Shown here: in pieces, positions 1-12,328 of the stretch | How the letters are laid out: the number at the start of each line of letters is the position of its first letter | Numbering within the stretch: position 1 is the stretch's first letter | DNA from: Cordia subcordata | Lineage: Eukaryota; Streptophyta; Magnoliopsida; Boraginales; Cordiaceae | Direction of reading: 5' to 3' | NCBI GenBank assembly: GCA_028554755.1 | Contig: JAPTOF010000009.1 | Span: 1,034,501 to 1,098,500, forward strand | Length of the DNA: 64,000 bases | Position numbers and translations under genes: made by a program | The notes under the pieces: model-generated | Told to the model about the DNA's origin: nothing | What the model saw: only the letters and a program-made list of their open reading frames with translations | Database searches by the model: none

Positions 1-280
1 GGTCGAAAGCTATGATAATCAGAAGGGTCTCACTAGGGCGTAGGAAAGCATACTTCAAATGATCGGGAAAGGGTTTGAGCTCTAAAGATAGGCTAGGCTC
101 AACCAAGGGAGACTCAACCTCAACATCATCAACAGGGACATCACTAGAATCAAGGTAGAAGGAATAACTTTAAGTGACTTATCAATCAAAGAACTCTCAA
201 CTAAGGAGGTAGAAGCTACGCATTTCCACTCTATGGTCTCCAAATCAAAGCTAGACAACAATTCCTCAAATCCAAAAAAA
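1..280 (-). pseudogene. Athila-type gypsy pol fragment (protease-RT linker)
   Basis: Read on the reverse strand, this stretch encodes the spacer between protease and reverse transcriptase of an Athila-like Ty3/gypsy polyprotein. Visible motifs are SFDLETIEWKCVAS and, in another frame, SLELKPFPDHLKYAFL, which leads into the RT domain. At least one frameshift separates the two. The fragment runs off the left end of the window. On the right it meets a forward-strand 3' region of the same family, so the two halves are head to head and do not come from one colinear element. Family recognition is from remembered motifs, not a search. Confidence 0.7.
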
Positions 281-545
281 ATAAAAAATGGAAAAAAGCT
301 TGAAAAATCCAAAAAAAATGATGCAAAATGCAAAAGACCCAGAAGGCAACAAAAACATGAAAAAGTGAAGTTCATTGAACAAGTGCTTAAGTGACACAAT
401 GTCTACTTAGCACAAATTGCTTCTTTTGTTCTTTGTTGTTTTGTGAATAAAGCTTTTATGTCCTTTATGAGCAATTGTGATTATACATTCTTTTGTCTCC
501 TTGTATCTTTGAGGCTATGTAAAAGTTAAGGAGGTCCCGTTTTGG
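281..545 (+). mobile_element. Gypsy 3' non-coding region, copy 1
   Basis: This is a non-coding A-rich block followed by a stretch ending near 'tccttgtatctttgaggct'. The same block occurs at 46330-46620 (forward) and 27070-27330 (reverse). In all three it belongs to the region between the end of pol and the 3' LTR of the dominant gypsy family. No coding potential was seen. Confidence 0.6.
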
Positions 546-3500
546 GGTGCAAAATATGGCTTGAGAGATCCCTTATAGTGGTACAAAGCCATAAAAAAAA
601 TGTTGCACGAATCAAAGCCAAAACGAGCAAGATATGAACATTTTATTGCCAAAATCGATCTACCTCCTATCAAGGCCGGTCAACTAGCCTAGGTAGACCA
701 GCCAAATCAGAATTTTGGCCAATTGAGTCCTGTCAACCAAGCCCCAAAGCCAGTTGACCAGCTAGTCCCTTGACCCTACGTGTTGACAGCTCTACTTATG
801 CCATTTTTTAGTAATTTTGAGAGGGAACACCTATTATTTCATACACCTATTTCCCTAAACCCTAAATCCACCTAAACCTAACTCACACACTTACTTCTAA
901 ACACATTTAACTCTAAGAGTCAAGGATCTAATGTTAGGATTAGTATGCCCTAAAGCTCACTTGTATATAACATTTTTGGATGTTAAATAATGTATAATCA
1001 TTTTGTTAAATGGCATTATGAGTTCCTTACATATTATTTCTGGTATGTTTTATTGATGTATGTGTAAAGGTCCCTTGACTTAAACTAATGACTTGGGTTC
1101 ACAATGAGGCTGGACGCACTGTAGGTCCAAGTCTAAGTTTAGTCATGTCATCAATTGAGTCTGTAACCGAACGGTAATGTTGGGCACTCTACCAGGATAA
1201 GGTTATATTGAGCAAGTCTTCTAGTTGAGGGTGATCTATCTAGGTCATTGGAGGACTTTTCGGATTTGTCTCAATAGTACGTGTGTCACGTATTTGACAG
1301 GATCATTGTGAGTATGTTTTCTAAAGACATACTATTAAAGAAAGAAAACAAGATACTCACTGCTACTAAATGATCATTCCTCTTAATCTTGAGCATATGT
1401 GGATGAACTAATGAAGTTAGGGTTTGGTACTTTGATTCACTGTGGGTGAGATCTTACTTTATTAGGATCAACAGCCTTGCGCATTGAGTGCTAAGTTCTA
1501 ATTAATTGGAACATGCATATGCAATATGGAATCTATGTGCCTTCTTTAAGATTGTCCATATTTATCACCCGAATCTAGATCTAGTGATATTACCTTTATG
1601 GGTGTATCGGTCATATGGCTTGAGGGTCGCTCCCGAGATCAAGAGATTCCATGGCCAAGAATGGTTGGCAATAGGAGAAGAAACCCAACGGAAAAAGATG
1701 CAGCTAAGGAGGTGATAGTACACAGGCCAAATGACTGGTCTTAGCTGTGCGTATACATAGAGGGGCATTATGGTCGGTTATTTAGTAGGTCAAAGATAAA
1801 GTTCACATTGTTTTGTGACAAGCTTTTGGGTAATAGTAATTATTCTTGGAGTGCAACTTTGATCTTATGGTGGAATAGATCAGAGTTAAAAATAATTATT
1901 ATTATGTCGCCTAGATTGGGCAAGGACATTTTTTATTATTTTTGGAAGCCAAGATTAATTGTGTTTTCTTGGTCCCTTCCTTAGTTGAAATGACTTTAAG
2001 AGAGTAATCTTGAAAGAGCAAATTCCATATTGTGGTAGTAGTCTTATTAGGCCAAAACTTGGAATTGGGTGGTTTGGGCTTTCTTTAGAGTCCAAGAAAA
2101 CCTAATTGGGCTTGGATGGTTTCTCATTGGGCTTCGGCCTCCACATAGATTATGGACTATGTGTTGGGCTTAGATTGTTGGCTTGGCCCAATCTTCCAAG
2201 ATGTGCTAGAAAGTTACTACAAGAAAAATTCAAATTGTACAAGCAACTTCCATGACATGTGGAAAACATTTACTACTAGGAAAAAGTTTCCCACATGGAA
2301 AGTTTACAAGGTTTAGGTGCCAAACTTTTTCTATAAATAGGCAACACCCTAAACCATTTCTAGCATCAAAACTTTTTGTAGTTGATCTCTTCCATTTTGG
2401 CAAGAGAATACTAAAACACATAGTACACACTTATTGTGTGGTTTTCTTTTGCTCTAGATTTTCAAGAGCATATTACTTTGCTTCTTCCCACACAAGAGGC
2501 TATTCTCTCAAGAAAAGTCTCTTTAACCATAGGGAAGAAGACTAGGGAGTTGCATATTGTGACACCGTTATAGTAAAATTCTTTTTTTTTTGGTGGCCTT
2601 GTTCGTGAGTGGGAACAAAGCTCGTGATGGTTTTAGCTTCATCAAAGGCCCCACGCTTCAAGAGGTTAGCTTTACATATTTTGCAAATACTAGTTATATT
2701 CTATATGTTCTTAAGCATGTTCTTGTGTGTGTTATGTGGTTATTTTATTTTCATAGCATGTTTTCTTGGTAGTATGTTTGAAAATATGAACTAGGATAGA
2801 CCACATGTAATATTATTGATCCTAAATCTAAGAGGATCAAACATAAGGATTTGGGCATATGCTAATGGATTGTAAAAGATTAGCTTTGGATAGAAGGGTA
2901 TATTCCTTATCTCCCTTTTATTCCAAATTAATATATGTATGAGTAAAGCATGTAGGATGATTACTCTTATATTTATGGATTGATTAACACTTTTTTTGTA
3001 ATAGGTACTTGATGGATTTATGTATATTGCTTTCTACTTAGGGTTTCTATGGAAATTTTACATTCATGTCTATGTGTTTGCAGAAATGCCTCAATAAAGT
3101 TGCTTATATATATTGAAATTTATTATGCTTTTAAGCCTCTCTAAATCAATATGCTAGCAAGTGTATGTGTTTGTGTGGTCATTACATGAAATAGGTATGA
3201 CTATATGCATGTCTATGTATGTGTTAGCATACTTAATAGCATAAATAGCTTCTATTGCTTATATGTCAGGTGCTGTTTCTTAAATTGGTGTAATCTTTGT
3301 ATGTCTATGTGCTTTGTAGCAGGATAAGCTGATATATCCTCAAATTCCATGCCTCAGATGTGTATGCTTTGCACATAATTGTTAATTTTTGCTATTGTGA
3401 TGACAATTGATGGTGCACAACTAATGGCTAGCCTACGTTGAGTCTAAATCTAGCTAATGGGTTTTAGGGTAGATTAGTCGACCTTAGATGGACTAGGTCT

Positions 3501-4046
3501 TGGCTTTAAATCTAGCCAATAGTTTAGATGCTAGGGTTAGATCGATTCGAGTCACCTAATACCTTAATTAGCTAGCCCTAATGCCTAGGTCAGAAGGACC
3601 ACGCCGTAGCTCCAAGTAGATGTGCTCAGGGACGGACTCGCACCAAGTCCTAAGGGTTCCTTTAGAAAGTTAATTACAGGTCTAGACAAGAGCAACCAAG
3701 TATATCCATCAAGTAACCCTAGAAAGATGTAGTAATCACCCATAGGCAAGCTGTAATCACCTTAGTCCCTATTTCCACATGTTAGAATCCCCTTAGATTG
3801 CTTGATTTCCCTATCACACACACTGCCTTTTATTTCTTTATCTTTTGCTTAGGCTTATCTTTTCTAAACTCCCTTCAATCCTAAAAACATGAAAAGATTG
3901 TAGTTAGGATCCTAACACATAGCTCTTTAGGATGTACTTAGCTTAGGATACCACACATATTACGCCTCCTTGTGGATTCGACCCTACACTTTCATACACT
4001 GTGCTACATATGACTCGTGTGCTTATAGAATATTTAGGCTTGTGCA
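546..4046 (+). mobile_element. Gypsy (Athila/Tat-like) LTR, 5'-truncated, split by a copia solo LTR
   Basis: Positions 546-931 and 2832-4046 are two halves of one LTR of the window's main gypsy family, separated by a copia solo LTR. The first half holds the recurring block of imperfect GGTCAACC/GACCAGCC motifs (about 670-780). The second half holds the family's 'TCTATGTGTTTG' phrases, the 'CTTTAAATCTAGCTAATG' module and the terminal 'GGCTTGTGCA' (ending 4046). The first several hundred bases expected from other family LTRs are missing. It contains no coding sequence. Confidence 0.65.
932..2826 (+). mobile_element. Copia solo LTR with 5-bp target duplication
   Basis: This 1895-bp segment starts TGTTAGGATTAGTATGCC. 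By alignment it matches, in opposite orientation, both LTRs of the copia element at 17809-27063. It ends ...GATCCTAAA where the relatives end in CA, so the terminal dinucleotide has mutated. The 5 bases before it (927-931) and after it (2827-2831) are both TCTAA, a perfect target site duplication. No PBS, gag or pol adjoins it. The structure is what unequal recombination between the two LTRs of an inserted element leaves behind. Short frames inside it are non-coding. Confidence 0.9.
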
Positions 4047-4166
4047 TAAAATAGTGATTACTAACCTTGATAGCGAGTAAATCCTTGAGGTCACCCTTTA
4101 CATCAACTTTAGAAATAAACTTAGGTTTGGGCTTGCTTGGGGTCAAGCAAGGAGAAGGTTTGGGCG
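4047..4166 (+). mobile_element. Gypsy 3' end with polypurine-like tract
   Basis: This is the last part of a gypsy internal region. It ends in a purine-rich run (GGAGAAGGTTTGGG) directly before the TGTTGATGTG start of an LTR at 4167. The arrangement matches 46840-46920, where the same phrase 'taggtttggtcttgcttgg' precedes the next LTR. Confidence 0.55.
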
Positions 4167-4719
4167 TGTTGATGTGTTGTGTTTTTACGTGTGTTTGCAC
4201 TATTATTTGTCTATGTTTAAGAGGTATTTTGAGCTTGAAAATATTGCTTATGCTAGGAGATTACCCTAAGTACATACAATGGTACATAGTTGAGTTTAAA
4301 GGTAAATACTACACTAATGCATGCTTGTTTCTTTGTTTCGTGAAATTAGGTCAAAGCTTGGGGTTTCAATCAATGGTGATTTGATGTTGGAGTCAAGCTA
4401 GAGGTGTTCAGGATCTTTTTGAACTTTTTTTCACCTCCCATTCACACACCCACTTATCACACACTAAACCCTACCTTCGTCCACCTCTAATACATATATT
4501 AACACACACATATACCTTTAGAACTAGGCTTATTTTGGAGGAATACTATAACTTGTGGTGAGGATTTGCTCAAGATTGTAGACAAAAAAGGAAGGATGGA
4601 AGGGGAGTTTCCTCAATCCTCTTTCATTTTATTTCATTTGTTGCTTGAGTAGATAGATTAGGGTGACTAAACTTGTGTAATGGGTTGATTTTATACTCTT
4701 TGTTATGGGGTTAGATTGG

Positions 4720-4758
<39 letters not shown>

Positions 4759-5783
4759 TTTGTTCTTAATACAAATAACTTTTTATCAATTCATGTCTGT
4801 ATGTTTGATATAATGCTTGAATGAATAATTTGTGTATAAATTGGAGCGTATTTGCTATAAAACACCTTTAATCCATCTCATATGCATGTCTATGTGTGTT
4901 TATGGATTGCATGAAGTGGGTTTGCTGTGGTCATGTCTATGTGAGTATAAGCATGCTTTATGGTGAATATAGCTCCAATCTTACTACATGTTGATTCCTA
5001 ATTGTTTTCAATGGTGCAAATCAAACTTGTTGAAGTTTGGATAGTGCATAGGTCAACATATTCACAACACCTTACCTTAGAACATGTAGATTGCGCTTTC
5101 TATGCTTCAATCCACTTTTATGTCCCTAAATCAATGAAACTTAAGTTTAGACCAGCCTAGTTTGAGATTCTTTAGCTTTAAATCCATCTAATAGGAGTCT
5201 AGGTGGTGTTTGGTCAGCCGTAGTCAGCCTAAGCTTTGGTTTTAAATCTGACCAATAGTTTAGAAGCTAGGGTAAGATCATTCTAAGACACTTATGTAGC
5301 TTTCTAGCCCCTCCTATAGCCTTAGGTACATAAGGACCACGCCGTGGCTCTAAGTGTGCACACTAAGGGGTAGACCCACATCGACTCCTAGGTTATAATT
5401 AGGATACTAGCTAGTTGTTTAGTATAGTGCACTACTTAGATAAGCCAATTCCCAAATCCCATAACAAAGAGGTAGAAAGTTACCCATTCGCAAGTGTAGG
5501 TCACCCTATCACCTTCCCATTGGTATAATCCCCCTTAGGTTAGCTTAGTTCCTGCTTTTCCTTTCTGGCATCAATAGTGTAGTCCTTTTTATTTTCCCCT
5601 TAGCTCCAAAAAATCCAAACAAAAGTAAAAACATATGCTTAGTTTAGGTTTCTTTTTAAGTTTCTTCTTAGACACACTAACATAGTATTCTTCAACATTT
5701 CACGCCTCTCTATTGTTTGACACTCGCATTAGTATTTACTACATAGCACGATCTGTATGCTTACGGGTCTTTTAGGGCTTTCA
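4167..5783 (+). mobile_element. Gypsy (Athila/Tat-like) LTR A
   Basis: This LTR of about 1617 bp starts TGTTGATGTGTTGTG and ends ...TTTAGGGCTTTCA. It shares a set of landmarks, in the same order, with the LTRs at 10559-12328, 34380-35468 and 46921-48732. They are the 'TGTCTATGTGTTTG' phrases, 'CTTTAAATCC.CTAATAG' modules, 'GACCACGCCGTGGCTC' and a late 'GGTCACCCTATCACC'. A (TA)n microsatellite lies at about 4721-4757. It follows its own 3' region and so is best read as a 3' LTR. The palindrome/TATA block seen early in other copies is not recognisable here. Confidence 0.7.
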
Positions 5784-6240
5784 CCTTAAAAGTATATCAT
5801 CGGGGTATCAGACATGATGTACCTCGCCTAGAGCTTGTTAGGGGCACCTTGCCGATGTACTGGTATGAAGTAAAGTCCACCCATAAGGTTCAGATTTTAG
5901 ATTTTTTAACTAGTTGTTAGATATATGGTTTTGACCCTATTTCCTCTATGACAGTCGAAAACTCTTTTTTTTAGTCTTTAACCTTTATGTCTAACAGCTA
6001 TATTTCAAAAGAGGCATATCAATATTACTCATCTTTAGTCTTTTAACAAGAACCTAAGGATTGAGAGCTTAAAAGTTTGAAAAAGTGAAAAGAATAGAGA
6101 GAGCAATACAAGAAGAGCTTTTACATTTTTTAAGGAAACTATAGGTCTTGTATTGTTATTCAATTCCAACTTGTGCTTTACACTTTACAATATCTTTATC
6201 ATTTAAAAGTTGGAATTTGGGTAGATTAAGATTATGGGTT
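5784..6240. other. Unassigned non-coding stretch
   Basis: This lies between a gypsy LTR and the LINE. It starts CCTTAAAAGTATATCATC, which does not resemble the TGGCACC-type primer site seen beside other LTRs of the family. No coding signal, RNA gene or repeat structure was recognised. Confidence 0.3.
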
Positions 6241-8306
6241 TGAATTTTGAAAACATTTGCAAGTGAGTTTCTTGATTTCAAGTTGAAATCAAGGTTGTTA
6301 AGGTTGGTTTTTAAGCTATCCAACTTGCGAAAAGCTCAAGTTTTAGTGCAATTGTTGGAAGTTGTAGGGTGGGAAGCCTTAGGTAATGGATGTAGGCTTG
6401 GTGGGCGAACCACTACACATTGGCATGTTATTTACTTTTCTTTGCGTCTTTTGATTTCGCTTGAATCACATTACTCAATTTTTGTTATAAGCTTTCACAA
6501 TCAACACAACCGAAGAATCTTTGATATTTGCAAACAAAGAATTTTTCAAGCTCTATTGATGTTGTCTCTCACAACATCAATAAGGCTACTTATACCTAAA
6601 CCTCTTTCTTTCAAAGGAGGACAAACATCTTTCCATGCAACTTTTAGTCCTATGCCTCTCAAAAGGAATGCTTTAAATTTTGCACAATAGCTTGAATAAC
6701 CCTATTTAGGAATGAGATTAGCTTTAACCCAATAAGCAACAATTTGGATGAGCATTGACTTGATGAGTAAGACTTTATTGACATAGGAAACCCTTTTATT
6801 TGTCCAATGATTAAGCTTATTGAAGATCTTTCCAAGAAGTGACATGCAATTGGCTTTTCTAAGCTTTCTAGAGATAAGAGTAATGCCAAGATATCTTATA
6901 GGAAGAATTTCGTCCTTGAAGCCCACTTTCTCAATTATTTCACTTTTATCAATGCTTGAAAGGCCATCCAAGAATATATCACTTTTTTTGCATTAATTTT
7001 TAGCCTTGACATACTGTAGAAGTCTTACAAAGTATTGTAAAACCATTCAATGGAATTCACATTCTTTTTGCAAAAGATAAAAGAGGTCATCCTCAAAGCA
7101 AAGATGATTGAGTTCAAGTTTATCACATTTGGGGTCAAAACCAAATTCAGAATTGGTTTTCAAGTTGTTGAGTATGCAAGAGAGGACTTCCATATAAATG
7201 AAAAAAAGGTAAGAAGAAATAGGGTCCCCTTGCCTAATACCATTTGCTCTTTTAAAATATCATTCCAAGCTACCATTAATGGTGATGGAGTATCTAGGAG
7301 TAGCGATGCATTCCATGATCCAACCAACAAACTTATATGGAAAGCCAAAAGCAATTAGAGAATTTTCAATGAAGTTCCAATTTAAAGAATCAAAAGCTTT
7401 TATGAGATCAATCTTGAGGGCACATCTTGGAGAAATATGTGTTCTAGAACAGCCTCTTAAAAGATAATGTGCAAGCAAAATGTTTTCATTAATGAGCCTT
7501 CCTCCAAGGAATGCTGATTGCTTGCATGATATGATGAAATGTAAGCAACTCTTGAGCCTATTAGCCAGCAATTTGGTGATGCACTTGTAGAGAGTGTTGC
7601 AACATAATATAGGTCTATATCTTTCACCATGGAATGATTTTCTACATTAGCAACAAGAGCAATGATAGAGGAACTTACCTTTTTAAGGGACTTGCTTAAG
7701 TCAAAGAAGGAGGAAATGGCTTTTGTCACATCATTCTCAACAATATCCCAAGAGGCAACATAGAATTGTTAAGTGTATCCATCTAGCCCCGAGCTCTTAT
7801 TGAGGTTGAGTGACAAAAGAGTAGCTTTGATTTCTTCCTTTGTGATTAGAGCAATGAGTTGTTGAGCTTCACTTTCCCTAATAGTCTTTCCCACAATGTT
7901 TTTGATAAGATCAATGCTAGATTAAAAGTTTGTTGGCGTGCCAAGTAAGCTTTTGAAGAAATTTGAAAATTTAGCTCGTACCTCCTCTTCTTTAATAAGT
8001 AAAGTCCACATTTGAGTCTTGAATTGCATTAATCATATATTAGCTTTTCTTTCTTTGATGGCATTGTGGAAGTACTTGGTATTAGAAATACCATGAGTTA
8101 TCCACTCAATACGGGATCTTTTTTATGAAGCATTGCATTGTATGTGGCTTCAAGATCCTCAATTTCCATCAAAATATCCTCTTCAAAGTTTAGTAAATCC
8201 TTTCTATGTTCCCCTTCAAGAATGGAAAATTGAATGGCCTTGAGATCATATTTGAGGGATTTTATTTTTCAAGTAACGATAGAGAAGTGCTTCTTGTCAA
8301 AACCTT
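6241..8306 (-). pseudogene. L1-type LINE ORF2 (reverse transcriptase) remnant
   Basis: Read on the reverse strand from 8306 down, this is the ORF2 of a plant L1-like non-LTR retrotransposon. In order: the linker upstream of RT; finger motifs (SSIIALVANVEN near 7650); the ISCKQSAFLGGRLINENILLA and LKIDLIKAFDSLNW blocks of the RT palm (7300-7530); and, after a gap, LPIRYLGITL and the HWTNKRVSYVNKVLLIKS block (6740-6910). A late GLGISSLIDVVRDNI segment is near 6560-6620. Many frameshifts and stops make it inactive. The endonuclease end continues at 9144-9435, beyond a short LTR element that interrupts the LINE. Forward-strand frames here are antisense shadows. Confidence 0.85.
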
Positions 8307-9143
8307 TGTTGAAGAATAATTTTGCTACTAATAAGACTTCCCATATTGAAAAATCTCAAGATTCAGAATCACCAAATAAGATCCTAGGACACTCTTCATA
8401 TTAACCAATTGGTTTTTATGATGGAACCTCAGGATTCTTAACATGGTATCAAAGCCACCATCCTAGTGGCTTGTATCATTGCTATCTCGTTGTTCCCTCC
8501 ACTATTCTACTACAGTCTTATTTAGACCATTACGGTCTCAATTCTTCGTTTCCTAGCTTTTTGTTTTAGCTCATATGAGCTCTTGATTCTCAGTTCTTAG
8601 ATATTCTTGGTTTGTGGGATTCTTACTTTAACTCAAACAAGCTCAATCCCATTCTTGGTTCTTGGTTTGTGGGATTTTTGCTTTGGCTCTTGGAGCTTAA
8701 TCCTATTCTTGGCATTCTTGGTTCTTGTTCTTGGCAACTCACAATAGCTGCACCTTCAAGTTCAGGTCTTGCTCTATTCAAGATCAGTTCAAAGATTTCT
8801 CAGCAAGTCGATTATCAAACTCAAGTTCGTCTCTGTTCGACCACTTGAGTTTGAGAAGGGCTGTTGAAGAATATTTTAGTTATTAATGTATTTCCTTATC
8901 TTATGGTATTAAATTAGGCAACAGTCTAGATTAGGGAATTAGTCAAATTGGTTTTCCTATTATTCTAGTTTCCTTAGAATTCTAGTTACCTTATTAGTCT
9001 ATTTTTAAGTCTTGCTCTCCAAGTTATCATGCCTATAAATAGGCTCTTCTATTGTATTCAAGAAACATCAACAATTTATGTTGGGTTTATGAATATTTCT
9101 CTTCTAAAGCCACCATTAGTGGTGGCTCTAACCATCTTCAACA
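8307..9143 (+). mobile_element. Short LTR-type element (TRIM-like) inside the LINE
   Basis: The segment begins TGTTGAAGAAT (8307) and a second TGTTGAAGAAT starts at 8862. The first terminal block ends TTCTTAACA (8443) and is followed at once by TGGTATCAAAGCC, close to the copia-type primer binding site for initiator tRNA-Met. A purine-rich GAGAAGGG lies just before the second block, in PPT position. The second block holds a TATA-like TATAAATAGG near 9035 and ends CTTCAACA (9143). The internal region (8457-8861) repeats phrases such as 'TTCTTGGTTTGTGGGATT' and has no gene. The two terminal blocks (137 and 282 bp) share little beyond their ends, so the element may be chimeric. LINE sequence lies on both sides; no clean target duplication is visible. 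Confidence 0.5.
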
Positions 9144-9435
9144 CTTTCATATTTTCTCTCCATATTTTATGTTTTATATATTTTTCACTTCCTTAAAAGC
9201 ATTCTGGAGAATTTTTTGCTTTTAAGCAACTTTGAAAACTGTAGTTCCAAAGATCTATGCACTATAATTGTCCTTAACTATATCTATGTATGAATCATGA
9301 TTTGTCCAAGCATTTGGATGAGTAGGCCAAGGTAGGCATGCATGTATAAAAAGTGGGAAATGGTCGGAGATTCTCCGGCTTTCAGTCAAGAGGAGGGAAT
9401 TTTGATAACAATTAAGCCAACTCCCAATGAGCTAT
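9144..9435 (-). pseudogene. LINE endonuclease end, separated from its RT
   Basis: On the reverse strand this reads LTESRRISDHFPLFIHACLP. The SDH motif is the conserved C-terminal signature of the L1 apurinic-type endonuclease domain. It then runs toward a FKEVKN segment that would lead to the RT linker. It is the upstream part of the LINE at 6241-8306, split off by the short LTR element. The rest of the endonuclease is missing. Confidence 0.65.
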
Positions 9436-10035
9436 TTTTTGAATCTTCTTTACAGTATGAAAATAATTAATTTTTTGTGATTTTTTTTTTTGTAAATTCA
9501 ATTATAAAATAATTTTATAAAAATTTTTTGACTCTTATTATTTGTGTATCTATAAAAAGAAAAAGATAAAAGTACTTTTAAAACTTTGTTTGGCAAAATT
9601 TGTTCTGATGAGGGAGTTTAGGATTTAAAAGAGAACTCATAGGGAATATCGGTGAAATTAAAAGGTGATGGAGGCGTTTGAGATTTAGAATAAAACTAAT
9701 GACAGAAAATGGAATTTCCTCGAGCCAAAAATGTATTTTTTTCGTACTATTAAAAACTCTATTAAATATCTCAATTAATGAAGAAGTAATATTTTTTTCC
9801 TAGCTCATTAACGAAAGGAAAAAAAAAGGTATGTAGCATCTTACTTGACATCTTAATAGAGCATTACAAAGTTGATGTATCATCTCCTCAAGCTTAAATT
9901 ATATAGAAGGATAAGTTTTCAAAAATCAAAACCATTAAACTTGTTATAAACGTTAGCTTGATACATTGCAAGCTTGCCTTCAGCAAACAATTAATGTTTT
10001 GTGAGTATTTTCCCAATGCATAACGTAGACAGATT
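9436..10035. other. AT-rich stretch without recognisable genes
   Basis: About 600 bases of AT-rich DNA with homopolymer runs. No ORF of note, no terminal repeats and no family match were seen by eye. Confidence 0.3.
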
Positions 10036-10480
10036 TTTTTTTTTTTTGGGTCAGGAACATATTTCATTAAACTAAAAATAATGTACAAATAGGACCAATG
10101 AAGGCCCAAACATAGGCAACACAATACACAAATGGAGGGTTGAGGCCTAAAACACAACAACCAAAAAAGGGTTTAACAAAGGCCCAAAATACGAAAACAA
10201 AAAATGCAAACACCAAGCCATGAAGCAGTGGCCAACAACCCCCATTAACGAAACTTCAGCGAAAATTCCCAATGGACCAAGAAATGGGAACCACGCCAAA
10301 CATGCCAAGAACACCAAACCTCAAAATGATTGCCAAGCCAAACTCAATCTTCATCCAAAAGAAGCCTCAAACAAAGTATGCCAAAGTAGCCAAATGAACA
10401 ATGAATCACAGAGAAATATGCTTGATAGGGAATATCATCTTGACAAAAGGCTGAGCCCTAGAAGATTCAACTAAAGTGCA
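10036..10480 (-). mobile_element. 5'-truncated LINE 3' end with poly(A)
   Basis: On the reverse strand the segment ends ...TAGTTTAATGAAATATGTTCCTGACCC followed by a run of about 14 A (a T run at 10036-10049 on the given strand). A 'TTTAATGAAAT...CCTGACC' tail before poly(A) is typical of plant L1 3' ends. The rest is degraded 3' coding/UTR. The 84-codon forward frame over it is antisense. No target duplication was found at the right boundary, which is approximate. Confidence 0.55.
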
Positions 10481-10558
10481 TGCGTGAGTGATAGAGCTTG
10501 GTACATATCCATCCATAGAAGCATACAACAAATAGGATAAAGGAACAAAAGAAGCTAA

Positions 10559-12328
10559 TGTGTTGTGTTTTTGTGTATGTTTGTGTCATTACTTGCCTAT
10601 GTTTAAGAGGGGTATTGAGCTTTAAGAGATATTTTATTATAGTACATATACTAGAGTTAGGCTTAAGCATAAGCAAATGTACATAGTTGAGTTTAAAGAC
10701 AAATGCCACATTAATGTATGCTTATTTCCTGTGTTTGGCGAAGTTAGGTCAAAAACTCAGGACTTGAATTGATGATGATTTGATATTCGAGTAAAGATTG
10801 AGGTGTTTGGGATATGGGAGAAGCATGCAAAGAGCTTTTGGAGGCAACTGAGCGAAGAAAGGAGCAACCGAAAAGAAACGGATGCAACGCGATAAAAGTG
10901 GCTAGGATTCTGACCTGGCTAGTCGAGCCCCCTTCTAGGGCTGGTCGACCAGCCTAGGTGATTGGTCAATATAGAGAGTTAGCCCATTTGAGTAGGTCGA
11001 CCTGCCAAGGCTCCTGGCTAGACGCGTATGCTACATTATTTAAGCCCTTTTCTAGCCTATTTTGAGCAGATTTTGATCTCTTTTCTCAACTCCCATTCAC
11101 ACACCCACTTTTCACACATAAAACTCTACTTTCACCCATCTGTAATATACACACTAATGCACACACCCATTTAGAATTAAGTTGATTTTGGAGGATTCAA
11201 ACATCATTTGGTGAAGATTTACTCAATTTAGTAAAGAAAGAAGCAAAGATGGAAGGAGAGCTTTCTTAACCCTCTTTCATTCTCTTTTGTTATATGCTCG
11301 AGAGGATTAGTAGGGTGACTAAACTTGTGTAATGGGATGATTTTTGTATTTTTGTGATGGGATTTGATTGGCTTATATATGTACATACTTTGTTCTTATT
11401 TTTGAAAAGCTTTATATCATTTCATGTTTATGTGTTTAATGTAAAGCTTGAATGAGTTGTATTTGCTATAGAACACTTCTAATCTTTTGAATATGTATGT
11501 CTTTGTATGTGTTTAAGGATAATATAAAGTTAGTTAGTTAGATTCATGTCTATGTGAATGTTAACATGCCTTATAGTGAATACATCCTCAAATATTGCTA
11601 CATGTTGATGCTTAAATGCTTGCAATGGCATAAATCAAACTTGCTTGTGTTTGTATCATGGATAGGACATCATATTCACAATGCCTTACCTTAGAATATG
11701 TAGGAATGTTGCTATTAGATACCAATCTTCCTTAGTGTCCCTAGAATAATGGTGCTTAAGTTAGGACTAGTTCAGATCGAGTCCCTTTTAGCTTTAAATC
11801 TAGATAATATAAATCTACATAGACTTTGTCAACCCTAAAAACCCTAGTTCTTAGCTTTAAATCCAGCTAATGGTTTAGGAACTAGGGTGGGACCATTCTG
11901 GGACACCTAAGTAACTCACTAGTCCCTCGTATGGCCTTAGCTACAAAAGGACCACGCTGTAGCTTTGAGTGTGCACACTTAGGGACGAACCCACACTAAG
12001 TCCTAGGGTGTAATTAGGACACTAGGTAGTTGCTTAGTATTAGAAGATGTAGTTAGTAAGCCAATATCTCAAATCCCATAGCGTTGAGTTAAATAGTTAC
12101 CCATTCACCAGTGCAGGTCACCCTATCACCTTCCCTTCATTTCCCTCCTAGCTCTCATTAATCCAAAACACCAAAAATATGTTCATTCTAGGTTTTCTTT
12201 TCAACACTTTCTAGGACACCAAGCGTTCAATTCACTTCTTAACAATAGCCTCCTTGTGGTTCGATACCCGTATTAGAATTCCTATATTGCATAGTTTGTA
12301 TGCTTGTAGGACCTTTTAGGGCTTGCAC
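10559..12328 (+). mobile_element. Gypsy LTR B (5' LTR of an internally deleted element)
   Basis: This LTR of about 1770 bp has the family landmarks. It starts near TGTGTTGTGTTTTTGTG and ends at about ...GGGCTTGCA. At 10920-11015 lies the palindrome cluster, including a perfect 16-bp palindrome GGCTGGTCGACCAGCC at 10939-10954 and a second AGGTCGACCT. A TATA-like TTATTTAAGCCC follows at about 11036, so the cluster lies just upstream of the likely core promoter. The LTR abuts RNase H coding sequence directly. Confidence 0.75.

Noticed and set aside
850..870. Telomere-like CCCTAAACCCTAAA
   Set aside because: Only two units, within an LTR, so not a telomeric array.
6247..6690. 147-codon forward ORF
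   Set aside because: It is the antisense of the LINE reverse transcriptase C-terminal region and has no sensible motif of its own.
10220..10474. 84-codon forward ORF
   Set aside because: Antisense to a LINE 3' end with poly(A).
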